The position numbers and the translations under genes are program-made. The notes beneath the pieces are model-generated. The model made no database searches and had not been told where the DNA came from. It was given only the letters and a program-made list of their open reading frames with translations. From the NCBI GenBank assembly GCA_902768975.1, contig CACXMZ010000005.1, forward strand, positions 62,001-126,000: 64,000 bases of DNA, in the 5' to 3' direction. This document shows, one piece after another, positions 17,518 to 24,880 of this stretch; the first letter of the stretch is position 1; every line of letters starts with the position of its first letter. This DNA comes from an uncultured Coriobacteriaceae bacterium. GTDB lineage: Bacteria; Actinomycetota; Coriobacteriia; Coriobacteriales; Eggerthellaceae.

Positions 17518-17555
17518 TTGTCGTGCCCGCGTGGACTCGGGGCTTCTCACGACAA
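17518..17555 (+). promoter_or_regulatory. Stem-loop in the rplK leader
   Basis: TTGTCGTG (17518-17525) pairs with CACGACAA (17548-17555) across a 22-nt loop, about 50 nt before rplK. L1 commonly represses its own operon by binding a leader structure in front of L11, so this is a candidate, but I do not see enough L1-site detail to claim it. Confidence 0.35.
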
Positions 17556-17605
17556 AAGAAAGTGCTTGTTGAATAGTAAAAAGATGAGTTTTAGGAGCAA
17601 TTCTC

Positions 17606-18175
17606 ATGGCTGATAAGAAGGCAACTGGTTTTATTAAGTTGCAAATCCAGGCAGGGCAGGCAAACCCTGCACCCCCTGTTGGCCCAGCACTTGGTGCCCA
17701 GGGCGTCAACATTATGCAGTTCTGCCAGGCGTTTAACGCTGAAACCAAGGACAAGGGTAACACCATCATCCCGGTTGAAATTACCGTGTATGAAGACAAG
17801 TCCTTCAGCTTTATTTGCAAGACGCCTCCGGCGGCAGTTCTTATTAAGGAAAAGCTGCGTCTGAACAGCGGTTCTGGCATTCCTCATGTTAAGAAGGTTG
17901 GCCAGCTGACTGAACAGCAGCTGCGCGAAATCGCTGAAGTGAAGATGCCGGACCTGAACGCTAACACCATTGAAGCCGCGATGGAAATTGTGGCTGGTAC
18001 GGCTCGTTCCATGGGTGTTACCATTGAAGGTCGCGCACCTAAGACAGAATACGTCATTACCAAGAAGCTTGCTGCTCTGCTTTCTGGCAAGAGTGCAGAA
18101 GAAGCTGAAATGGCTGCTGCACCTGCTCCTGCTCAGGATGATGCTGGTGCTGCCGAAGAAGAGGCTGCTGAATAG
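17606..18175 (+). CDS. rplK: 50S ribosomal protein L11, with acidic C-terminal extension
   Basis: Ribosomal stalk-base protein that contacts 23S rRNA and translational GTPases. Residues 1-141 are canonical ([29 protein letters not shown], later [24 protein letters not shown]). Typical L11 ends there; this one carries on for about 45 residues with an Ala/Glu/Pro-rich acidic tail ending EEEAAE, giving 189 residues. AGGAG precedes the ATG. rplA follows after a gap with a 7-bp hairpin. The tail resembles the acidic, flexible character of L7/L12 only in composition. Confidence 0.96.
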   Translation: MADKKATGFIKLQIQAGQANPAPPVGPALGAQGVNIMQFCQAFNAETKDKGNTIIPVEITVYEDKSFSFICKTPPAAVLIKEKLRLNSGSGIPHVKKVGQLTEQQLREIAEVKMPDLNANTIEAAMEIVAGTARSMGVTIEGRAPKTEYVITKKLAALLSGKSAEEAEMAAAPAPAQDDAGAAEEEAAE

Positions 18176-18182
18176 TTTATGT

Positions 18183-18203
18183 GTTCGCGTAAGGTGCGCG
18201 AAC
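18183..18203 (+). other. Short hairpin between rplK and rplA
   Basis: GTTCGCG (18183-18189) pairs with CGCGAAC (18197-18203). It sits 8 nt after the rplK stop; likely an mRNA stability or attenuation element. Confidence 0.35.
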
Positions 18204-18253
18204 TTTAAGGTGGGAGGGCGCACGCCCGTTAGCACCACGAAAGGATGATTTAA

Positions 18254-18976
18254 ATGGCAAAAATGACAAAGAAGCAGAAGGCTGCGGTAGAAAAGATCGA
18301 AGAGGGCAAGCTGTATGCTCCCATCGAGGCTTTTACCCTCATGAAGGAAATCTCTTCCGCTAACTTCGACGAAACGGTTGAAGGCCACTTCCGCCTGGGT
18401 ATCGACACGCGCCAGGCCGACCAGCAACTCCGTGGCATGATTAGCCTGCCCAATGGCAGTGGTAAGACGGTACGTGTTGCTGTGTTTGCTGAAGGCGACG
18501 CTGCCAAGGCTGCTGAAGCTGCCGGCGCCGACATCGTTGGTTCCGACGACCTTATTCAGGACATTCAAAACGGTATGCTTGACTTCGACGCTACCGTTGC
18601 TACGCCCGACCAAATGCCCAAGGTTGGTAAGTTGGGCAAGATTCTGGGTACGCGTGGCCTCATGCCTAACCCCAAGCTGGGTACTGTTACCACCGACGTG
18701 GAAAAGGCTATCGCAGACCTCAAGGGTGGTAAGGTTGAATATCGCGCCGACCGTTTTGGTATTTGCCATGTGGTACTTGGCAAGACGAGCTTTACGGCTG
18801 AACAGCTGGCTGAAAACTATGGTGTTGTCTATGACGAAATCCTGCGTGTAAAGCCCGCAGCAGCCAAGGGCCGTTATGTTAAGAGCGTGACAGTTGCTTC
18901 TACCATGGGTGTTGGTATCCCGGTAGACAGCAGCGTTAACCGCGCCTACACTGAAACTGTTGAACCGTCTGCCTAA
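18254..18976 (+). CDS. rplA: 50S ribosomal protein L1
   Basis: 240 residues, the usual size. It binds 23S rRNA at the L1 stalk and often its own mRNA leader. Family signatures include the L1 fold with [15 protein letters not shown] near residue 135. Start ATG with AAAGGATGATTTAA upstream. rplJ and rplL do not follow; instead a palindromic element and tRNA-Gln come next. The stop codon TAA lies in the loop of a perfect terminator-like hairpin. Confidence 0.97.
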   Translation: MAKMTKKQKAAVEKIEEGKLYAPIEAFTLMKEISSANFDETVEGHFRLGIDTRQADQQLRGMISLPNGSGKTVRVAVFAEGDAAKAAEAAGADIVGSDDLIQDIQNGMLDFDATVATPDQMPKVGKLGKILGTRGLMPNPKLGTVTTDVEKAIADLKGGKVEYRADRFGICHVVLGKTSFTAEQLAENYGVVYDEILRVKPAAAKGRYVKSVTVASTMGVGIPVDSSVNRAYTETVEPSA

Positions 18977-18986
18977 CGGCAGACGG
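18965..18986 (+). terminator. Perfect 9-bp hairpin whose loop holds the rplA stop codon
   Basis: CCGTCTGCC (18965-18973), loop TAAC (18974-18977, containing the stop TAA), GGCAGACGG (18978-18986). No T-run. Left part of composite palindrome copy C. Confidence 0.55.
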
Positions 18987-18995
18987 CAGTGTCGA

Positions 18996-19110
18996 CGCTG
19001 CAAACCCACAGCGCTTTACTCTAGCCCCTTCTTTTTCTTTTCGTGTACCAAAGTACACTTCAAAGAAAAGGCGGGGCTATAGTTTTGTGCTGAGGGTTTT
19101 CGCTGACGTG
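18996..19110. repeat. Composite palindrome family, copy C
   Basis: After a spacer reading GTCGACGCTG, an outer stem pairs AACCCACAGCGC with GTGCTGAGGGTT. Inner arms are TCTAGCCCC with GGGGCTATAG and CTTTTC with GAAAAG. The centre is GTGTACCAAAGTACAC. The right edge is TTCGCTGACG, which serves as -35 of the tRNA-Gln promoter. Confidence 0.65.
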
Positions 19111-19130
19111 TAGGCTACCTATGGTAAAAT
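19103..19130 (+). promoter_or_regulatory. Candidate tRNA-Gln promoter
   Basis: CTGACG (19103-19108), 16-bp spacer, TAAAAT (19125-19130), 12 nt before the tRNA. The -35 is the right edge of repeat copy C. Confidence 0.55.
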
Positions 19131-19142
19131 CTATTTTCATGC

Positions 19143-19216
19143 TGGGCCATCGTCCAATGGCAGGACTCTGGTTTTTGGTGCCAGCTATGTAGGTTCGAAT
19201 CCTGCTGGCCCAGCCA
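19143..19216 (+). tRNA. tRNA-Gln (TTG)
   Basis: Acceptor TGGGCCA pairs with TGGCCCA; anticodon loop TTTTGGT gives TTG; T-loop GGTTCGAATCC; CCA encoded. Discriminator is G. Followed 8 nt later by a terminator. Confidence 0.94.
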
Positions 19217-19224
19217 TTCAAATT

Positions 19225-19251
19225 ACGCCGTTCTGCCGAACGGCGTTTTTT
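19225..19251 (+). terminator. Rho-independent terminator after tRNA-Gln
   Basis: ACGCCGTTC (19225-19233), TGCC loop, GAACGGCGT (19238-19246), then six T. It is also the left part of composite palindrome copy D. Confidence 0.88.
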
Positions 19252-19261
19252 CATACCATAC

Positions 19262-19382
19262 GTCCTGACGCTGCGCGCGTATCTGGTGGCACCCTAAGCC
19301 CTACCTTCGCTTGCGCGTACGAAGTACAGCGCTGCGCTAGGAGCGGGCTTATTGCGCTCACCAGATGCGCGCTCGCTGTTTC
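19262..19382. repeat. Composite palindrome family, copy D
   Basis: Starts with TCCTGACGCTGC. Outer stem GCGCGTATCTGGTG pairs with CACCAGATGCGCGC; inner arms are TAAGCCC with GGGCTTA; the centre is CGCGTACGAAGTACAGCG. The right edge is GCTCGCTGTTTC. It lies between tRNA-Gln and map. Confidence 0.6.
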
Positions 19383-19424
19383 ACCATGGGCGACCGAGGA
19401 GTTTAGGGGTTTTCTTTTTATAAT

Positions 19425-19445
19425 GGCCTGCAGGATTCGAACCTG
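19425..19445 (-). other. tRNA 3'-end-like fragment
   Basis: On the minus strand it reads CAGGTTCGAATCCTGCAGGC, that is a perfect T-arm (CAGG, TTCGAAT, CCTG) and the start of an acceptor 3' half. No D-arm, anticodon arm or CCA accompanies it. Fifteen bases match the T-arm of tRNA-Gln 210 bp away, in opposite orientation. Confidence 0.5.
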
Positions 19446-19513
19446 TTCTTATGGATGTTAACTCTTTCAAACTTGCTTAGTGGTACACTTTCAGTAAACG
19501 AAAGAAGGCATGA

Positions 19514-20293
19514 ATGGCTGTTATAAAGAAAAGCAAAGCTGAAATTGAAGCAATGAAAGAAGCGGGTCGCGTTTCTGCGAAAGTACTGCGCGAAGTGGGT
19601 GCTCGTGTTGAACCGGGTATTTCCACTCTTGAACTCGACCGCATGTGTGAAATGCTCATACGACTTGAAGGGGGCGTGCCTGCCTTTAAGGGCTATATGG
19701 GCTTCCCAGGCTCCATTTGTGCTTCCGTGAACGACGCCATTGTGCACGGCATCCCAAGTGCCGACGTTATCCTGCAAGAAGGCGACATCATTTCCATTGA
19801 TACCGGCGCCATTGTGGACGGCTGGGTGGGCGACAATGCCTGGACCTTTGCCGTTGGGTCCATCAGCCCCGAAAAGCAAAAGCTGCTCGAAGTGACCGAG
19901 CAATGCATGTGGGCGGGCCTCGACGCTATGCAGGAAGGTAACCGCTTAAACGACATAGGACGTGCCGTGCAAACTATCGCTGAAAACAATGGCTTCGGTG
20001 TGGTCCGTGAATACGTGGGCCATGGCGTGGGTCGGAGCATGCATGAAGACCCAAACGTGCCTAACTACTTTATTCGTACCAACAGGATGCCTTTGGAAGT
20101 GGGCATGGTTTTTGCCATTGAGCCCATGATTAATATGGGTACCTATAAAACACGTCAGGGTGACGACGGTTGGATTGTTTACACCGCAGACGGCCTGCCT
20201 TCTGCGCATTTCGAAAAGATGGTTGCTATTACCGAAGATGGCCCCATTATCTTGACCACCGAGCCCGACCACAGGCGCCCCGTTAACGACTAG
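19514..20293 (+). CDS. map: Methionine aminopeptidase, type I
   Basis: Metalloprotease that removes the initiator Met from new proteins. 259 residues, the type Ia length without an N-terminal zinc finger. Metal ligands are seen in order: Asp in ISIDTGAIVDGWVGDNAWTF (two Asp), His in YVGHGVGRSMHEDP, Glu in FAIEPMIN, and a final Glu in the C-terminal ITEDGP. The substrate-gating His is in NDAIVHGIP. ATG at 19514 follows AGAAGG. A -10-like TACACT lies at 19484-19489. It ends convergent with nadK. Confidence 0.95.
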   Translation: MAVIKKSKAEIEAMKEAGRVSAKVLREVGARVEPGISTLELDRMCEMLIRLEGGVPAFKGYMGFPGSICASVNDAIVHGIPSADVILQEGDIISIDTGAIVDGWVGDNAWTFAVGSISPEKQKLLEVTEQCMWAGLDAMQEGNRLNDIGRAVQTIAENNGFGVVREYVGHGVGRSMHEDPNVPNYFIRTNRMPLEVGMVFAIEPMINMGTYKTRQGDDGWIVYTADGLPSAHFEKMVAITEDGPIILTTEPDHRRPVND

Positions 20294-20356
20294 GGCAAGC
20301 CATTACCTTCCACTCTATAATGGAAGCGGTCGCGGTTTCAGGACCTGCTCTTCGTT

Positions 20357-21229
20357 CTAGAACTTAAAGAAGGTTTCACTAATGTGCTTGTAGAAGGGCG
20401 CACGGTTGAAGCGCAAAAGCGTCGTGGGCACTTCGCCGCGGCGTATGCGGAGGCGGTGCATGGGCGCTTCGAACTGAATGCGATTCCCGTCCATAAAGAG
20501 TTCAGCTTCACGGGTTGAAGAATTGTCACCCATAATTATTTCGATAATGTCATTCGGGTCGGTAAGAATGGCACGCGCGATAAGCGTATGGGGCGCAAGC
20601 GGAACCATGATTAAACCTTTGAAGCCAGGTGCCACCAAAGGCCCGCCAGCAGAAAGGGCATAGGCGGTCGAGCCTGTTGCTGTTGCCACCACCAGGCCGT
20701 CGCCGCGCATATTAGCAACCGAAGAACCCGAAACTTCAATACCAAAGTCGATGACTTTACCGGCAGAACCACGGGTGATTGCCGCTTCGTTCAGGGCAAA
20801 GAACATGCGGTTTGAATTGTTGTCGAAGGGCCCGTGAAAGCGCGCTTCGAAGTCTTCGTCTTCGTCGCCGTCAATCTTGACGTCGATGCGCAGATTGGTT
20901 CGCTCTTCGCGGATAGTTTCACCGGCAAGGGCGGCAGCCATGGCAGCCACCACTCCGTCGCTGGTTGAATTGGTCAAAAAGCCCAAATGCCCATAGTTAA
21001 TGCCAAGGATTGGAATAGCTTCTTCGCCCACCAGGTGCGCGGTGCGCAGGATGGTACCATCACCGCCAAGGGCTACGACCATGTCATAGTCGTCAGCGGT
21101 AAATTGGACGGGTTCAAGCGAATCGATAGAATCGTAGCTTATTCCTTCAGAACTTAGGTAAGCACCTAAGACCAAGGCTGCTTCATTAGCCTGGGCGTTG
21201 CTGCTGTTTCGCGCTATAAGAATATGCAT
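20357..21229 (-). CDS. nadK: NAD kinase
   Basis: ATP-dependent NAD phosphorylation to NADP. 290 residues. The GGDG motif is in VALGGDGTILRTAHL, followed by GINYGHLGFLTN; the second NAD-site region TATGSTAYALSAGGPLV is also present. ATG at 21229 follows AAAGG at about 8 nt. It is divergent from murJ across a 56-bp gap and convergent with map. Confidence 0.94.
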   Translation of the reverse strand: MHILIARNSSNAQANEAALVLGAYLSSEGISYDSIDSLEPVQFTADDYDMVVALGGDGTILRTAHLVGEEAIPILGINYGHLGFLTNSTSDGVVAAMAAALAGETIREERTNLRIDVKIDGDEDEDFEARFHGPFDNNSNRMFFALNEAAITRGSAGKVIDFGIEVSGSSVANMRGDGLVVATATGSTAYALSAGGPLVAPGFKGLIMVPLAPHTLIARAILTDPNDIIEIIMGDNSSTREAELFMDGNRIQFEAPMHRLRIRRGEVPTTLLRFNRAPFYKHISETFFKF

Positions 21230-21274
21230 GCGTGTAGCCTTTCAAGGGATTACCTGCACAAACTTGCTTTCAAG

Positions 21275-21280
21275 TATACT
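21275..21280 (+). promoter_or_regulatory. -10 box directly before murJ (leaderless candidate)
   Basis: TATACT at 21275-21280 ends 5 nt before the murJ ATG, and there is no Shine-Dalgarno in this gap. Transcription would start at or near the ATG. The -35 region (TTACCT) is weak. Confidence 0.45.
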
Positions 21281-21285
21281 ATTTC

Positions 21286-22965
21286 ATGTCGTTTATACCG
21301 CTAATCGAGGCAGATTTGGACGAAGAGCAAACAGAATATCAAACAAAGCCACTAGATGAAAAAGCCCCTGTGCAAGGCGAAGGCACTGCGCAGGACCTAG
21401 AACGTTCGGTGGTAAAAAGCACGGCCGGCATGACGCTTGCCACGCTTATTTCGCGTGTGACGGGCCTTATTCGCACTTGGGCCATGGCTTTTGCTCTTGG
21501 TAACACCTTGCTCACTTCGGCGTACCAGGTGGCAAACAATCTTCCTAATGTCATCTATGACCTGGTGGCTGGCGGGCTGCTTGCAGCGGCTTTTTTGCCT
21601 GTTCTGGTCCAAGAATTGGAGCGGAAAGGGCAGGATGGCTTTAATCGCTTTGGGTCAAACATCCTCAACATATGCTTGGTGCTCCTGGGCATACTTTCCT
21701 TGTTATGCATCGCCTTTGCGGGCCCCATTGTGTTTACGCAGACCTTTACCGTCGACCAAAGTGGGGAAGTGGCCACGATCGCAACGCGTTTCTTCCAGAT
21801 TTTCGCCATACAGCTCTTGTTCTATGGGCTAGGCGGGGTTATTACCGGTATTTTGAATTCGCAGCGTTCGTATTTCCTTACGTCAATTGCACCCGCATTG
21901 AATAACGTGTGCGTCATTATTGGCTTTTTTGCCTACGTTCCTTTGAGCACTTCCAACCCTGACTTGGCTATTTTGGTCTTGGCGGTTTTGACCACGCTTG
22001 GCGTAGCAGTTCAATTTGTTATTCAGATTCCCGCCTTACGCAAGGTTGGTTTCAGCTGGCAGCGCGTTCTTGACTTCCGCGATCCTGCCTTGGTCAGAAC
22101 GCTTCACATTGCCATTCCCACGCTCATTTTCATCGTGGGTAACCTCGTCGCCTTCAGCTGCCGGAATGCCTTCAGCCTGCTTTCGGGCGACGAAGGCCCG
22201 TCCATGCTGTCCTATGCGTGGATGTGGTTCCAACTTCCCTATGGCGTGGTGGCGGTGAGCCTTTCACGTGCCATGTTTACCGAACAGAGCCACGCGGTCG
22301 CCAAAGAAGACTGGGACTCCCTGCGCCGTTATGTCACACGTGGGCTACGTGGCACTTTGTTCTTGATTATTCCGCTTGCGGGGCTTATGTATGGCTTGTG
22401 CGACCCCATTATTGGCGTGTTCCGTGCAGGCGCCTTTACTGCAGACGACGTGGTGCGGGTTGCCGACGTTTTGCGGATTTGGGTGCTCGGGCTTCCCCTG
22501 TATGCGGTCTATATGTACATGTATAACACCTTTGCGAGCATCCACCGTTTCATGCCCTTTGCCATTTTGAACTGCGTCCTTGTGGTGGTCCAGATTGCCC
22601 TCTATGCCTTATTAAGCAGGCCGGAAGTCCTTGGCATTATTGGCATTCCACTCGCCGACATTTCTTACTACCTGCTTGGTGCCGTACTTTCGCTCGTGCT
22701 TTTGCAACGTATGGTGGGCGCTATCGAACTCAAGAGTTTGCTCGTCGTTTCGGTGAAGTCCGTGATCGCTGCCGTTGCAAGCATGTTTACGGCCTTGCTG
22801 GTTTCGGCCTTGCTGCCCTTCAATTCCATTAATACCGCGTATGCCATTTTGGAAATATGCGTAGGGGGGATTGCGGGCCTTGCCGTGTTTTTCGTTGCTG
22901 CAAAGCTTCTTCGCATCGAAGAAATGAGTGTCGTCAACAACATCCTCGCCCGCTTTATGCGTTAA
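21286..22965 (+). CDS. murJ: Lipid II flippase MurJ
   Basis: Polytopic MOP-superfamily protein of 559 residues with about 14 membrane spans. It flips lipid-linked peptidoglycan precursor across the membrane. The N-terminal 45 residues are a soluble acidic extension; the family core starts with AGMTLATLISRVTGLIRTWAMAFALG, and NLPNVIYDLVAGGLLAAAFLPVL matches the MurJ/MviN pattern. Residues 46-559 appear complete. The message may be leaderless. It ends before an inverted-repeat-bounded intergenic element. Confidence 0.92.
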   Translation: MSFIPLIEADLDEEQTEYQTKPLDEKAPVQGEGTAQDLERSVVKSTAGMTLATLISRVTGLIRTWAMAFALGNTLLTSAYQVANNLPNVIYDLVAGGLLAAAFLPVLVQELERKGQDGFNRFGSNILNICLVLLGILSLLCIAFAGPIVFTQTFTVDQSGEVATIATRFFQIFAIQLLFYGLGGVITGILNSQRSYFLTSIAPALNNVCVIIGFFAYVPLSTSNPDLAILVLAVLTTLGVAVQFVIQIPALRKVGFSWQRVLDFRDPALVRTLHIAIPTLIFIVGNLVAFSCRNAFSLLSGDEGPSMLSYAWMWFQLPYGVVAVSLSRAMFTEQSHAVAKEDWDSLRRYVTRGLRGTLFLIIPLAGLMYGLCDPIIGVFRAGAFTADDVVRVADVLRIWVLGLPLYAVYMYMYNTFASIHRFMPFAILNCVLVVVQIALYALLSRPEVLGIIGIPLADISYYLLGAVLSLVLLQRMVGAIELKSLLVVSVKSVIAAVASMFTALLVSALLPFNSINTAYAILEICVGGIAGLAVFFVAAKLLRIEEMSVVNNILARFMR

Positions 22966-22989
22966 GTAACAAAGAGAGGTATATGCATG

Positions 22990-23262
22990 CTGGTAGTGCT
23001 AAATCGCGACCGCTTCCGCTGTTCGTGAAAACAATTCACTGGGCTATGCGCTCAGCTTCGCTGAGCTGCATGCTCCCTCTCGGTCGCCTAGTTTGTACTA
23101 AACAAGCCATTTAGGCTTGTTTACCATGCGCTCTCGCTTGACGCTCGTTCACTTAGTTAAGTGCAATTTTCGGCAACAGCGAAAATTGCGATATTTGAAC
23201 TCACGACATCGCTTTTAGCACTACCAGCAAGCACATAACTGGTCGCGATTTAGCTCTACCAG
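22990..23262. repeat. 273-bp element bounded by 22-bp inverted repeats (MITE-like)
   Basis: Left end CTGGTAGTGCTAAATCGCGA plus CC (22990-23011) and right end 23241-23262 are inverted copies with one mismatch. A second partial inverted copy lies at about 23210-23228. Inside are perfect hairpins: CTCAGC/GCTGAG (23051-23065), AAACAAGCC/GGCTTGTTT (23100-23122) and GCAATTTTCG/CGAAAATTGC (23163-23189). No open reading frame for a transposase is present and no clear target duplication is seen. It fills the gap between the convergent murJ and DUF1846 genes. Confidence 0.6.
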
Positions 23263-23273
23263 AAAATATCTAG

Positions 23274-24752
23274 CTACTTATGATAGTAGCGCTGGAGTTC
23301 GTATTTAGGCTCGCAGCATACGTTGATCCCGAGCGCTTTGTAAATGCGTTCGTCGGTGGGCCCAATTATTACGCTGAAGAAGGCGTCGCAGCCACGAAGC
23401 TGGTCGGCGCAGTCAAGGATTTGCGCGGCGAGTGGGTCCGTCGCTGAACTAATGGAAAGCGCAATGAGAGTTTCATCTGAATGAAGGCGCGGGTTGCGGT
23501 GGTGGAGGTGGTCGGTCTTTAGATGGCAGATGGGTTCGATGACCGCGTCGGTAATCACGTCAACGTCGCCCACACCCGCCAAGGCCTTCAGTGCATTCAT
23601 AAGCAGGGAAGACGCGCAGCCTAGCAAGGTTGACGTCTTACCCGTAACTACGGTGCCGTCGGGCAAGACCATGGCAGCTGCAGGGTTACCCGTTGCTTCT
23701 TCCTTGAGAAGTGCTGCGCTTCGTGCGGGGGACTGGTTGGGCGTGGCGTCCACCTGCTGCATGAGGAATTCAAGCTTTTCAACTTGGTCTTCACCCGTGC
23801 CCGTGCGTTTGGCATTGACGGCGGCATGGAAATAGCGCCGTACGACTTCCATGGTTGCCGCTTCACAGACCGCAGCGTCGTCTACGATGGCGTTGCCTGC
23901 CATATTGACCCCCATGTCGGTGGGGCTGGCATAGGGGCTTTCACCCAGGATGCGCTCCATCATATTCTTCAGCACGGGGAAGATTTCAATATCTCGGTTG
24001 TAATTAACGGTTGTTTCGCCATAGGCTTCCAGGTGGAAGGGGTCGATAGCATTGCTGTCGTCCAGGTCGGCCGTGGCGGCTTCATAAGCCACATTGACGG
24101 GGTGGCGCAGCGGAAGGTTCCACACAGGGAAGGTTTCATATTTGGCATAGCCCGCTGCTACACCACGCTTGTGTTCGTGGTAGAGCTGGGAAAGGCAGGT
24201 TGCCATCTTGCCCGAACCAGGGCCAGGCGCTGTTACTACCACCAAGGGGCGCGTGGTTTCTACGAATTCATTTTTGCCATAGCCTTCTTCGGAAACAATA
24301 TGTTCAATGTCGGTTGGGTAGCCTGCAATGGTGTAATGCAAGTAGCTCTTGATGCCCAGTTCGTCGAGGCGGTGGCGGAAGGCGTCGGCGTCGGGCTGGG
24401 CTGCGTATTGGGTTATGACCACAGCGCTTGCATAAAAGCCCAGGTTACGGAAGATGTCCATAAGGCGCAGCACGTCCTGGTCGTAGGTTATGCCGAGGTC
24501 GCCGCGTACCTTGCTCTTTTCAATATGGTTCGCATTGACTACCACAATGATTTCAACGTCGTCGGCAATACTTTTGAGCATACGAATTTTCGAGTCTGGC
24601 TCAAAGCCGGGCAGGACACGTGCGGCATGGTAGTCGTCAAAAATCTTTCCGCCAAACTCCAGGTAGAGTTTGCCGCCAAATTGTTCGATGCGTTGCTGGA
24701 TGTGTGCAGCTTGAAGTTCAATATACTTCGCGTTGTCAAAACCTTGTTTCAT
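23274..24752 (-). CDS. DUF1846 family protein (UPF0371)
   Basis: 492-residue soluble protein of the DUF1846 family, known mainly from Firmicutes and Actinobacteria and of unestablished function. The N-terminus reads MKQGFDNAKYIELQ. A glycine-rich nucleotide-binding-like loop APGPGSGKMATCLSQLYHEHKRG lies near residues 180-200, which suggests a P-loop-related site, but the protein is not a standard kinase. Only weak AGGGG before the ATG. It is divergent from xerD and convergent with murJ. Family membership is clear from conserved blocks; no function is assigned. Confidence 0.85.
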   Translation of the reverse strand: MKQGFDNAKYIELQAAHIQQRIEQFGGKLYLEFGGKIFDDYHAARVLPGFEPDSKIRMLKSIADDVEIIVVVNANHIEKSKVRGDLGITYDQDVLRLMDIFRNLGFYASAVVITQYAAQPDADAFRHRLDELGIKSYLHYTIAGYPTDIEHIVSEEGYGKNEFVETTRPLVVVTAPGPGSGKMATCLSQLYHEHKRGVAAGYAKYETFPVWNLPLRHPVNVAYEAATADLDDSNAIDPFHLEAYGETTVNYNRDIEIFPVLKNMMERILGESPYASPTDMGVNMAGNAIVDDAAVCEAATMEVVRRYFHAAVNAKRTGTGEDQVEKLEFLMQQVDATPNQSPARSAALLKEEATGNPAAAMVLPDGTVVTGKTSTLLGCASSLLMNALKALAGVGDVDVITDAVIEPICHLKTDHLHHRNPRLHSDETLIALSISSATDPLAAQILDCADQLRGCDAFFSVIIGPTDERIYKALGINVCCEPKYELQRYYHK

Positions 24753-24880
24753 GCCTGCCCCTGTATTGTTATTAATGGTTCGTTCCAGGGGCTACAATTT
24801 TGGCTGCCCTTTTCGATTATAGCGGCATTTTTGCTTAAGAGTTGTTTCTTCTTTGTGAAGATTCGTGAGACAATTGTCCC

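Noticed and set aside
19425-19445. A full tRNA gene on the minus strand
   Set aside because: Only the T-arm and the start of the 3' acceptor strand are present; no anticodon or D-arm can be folded.
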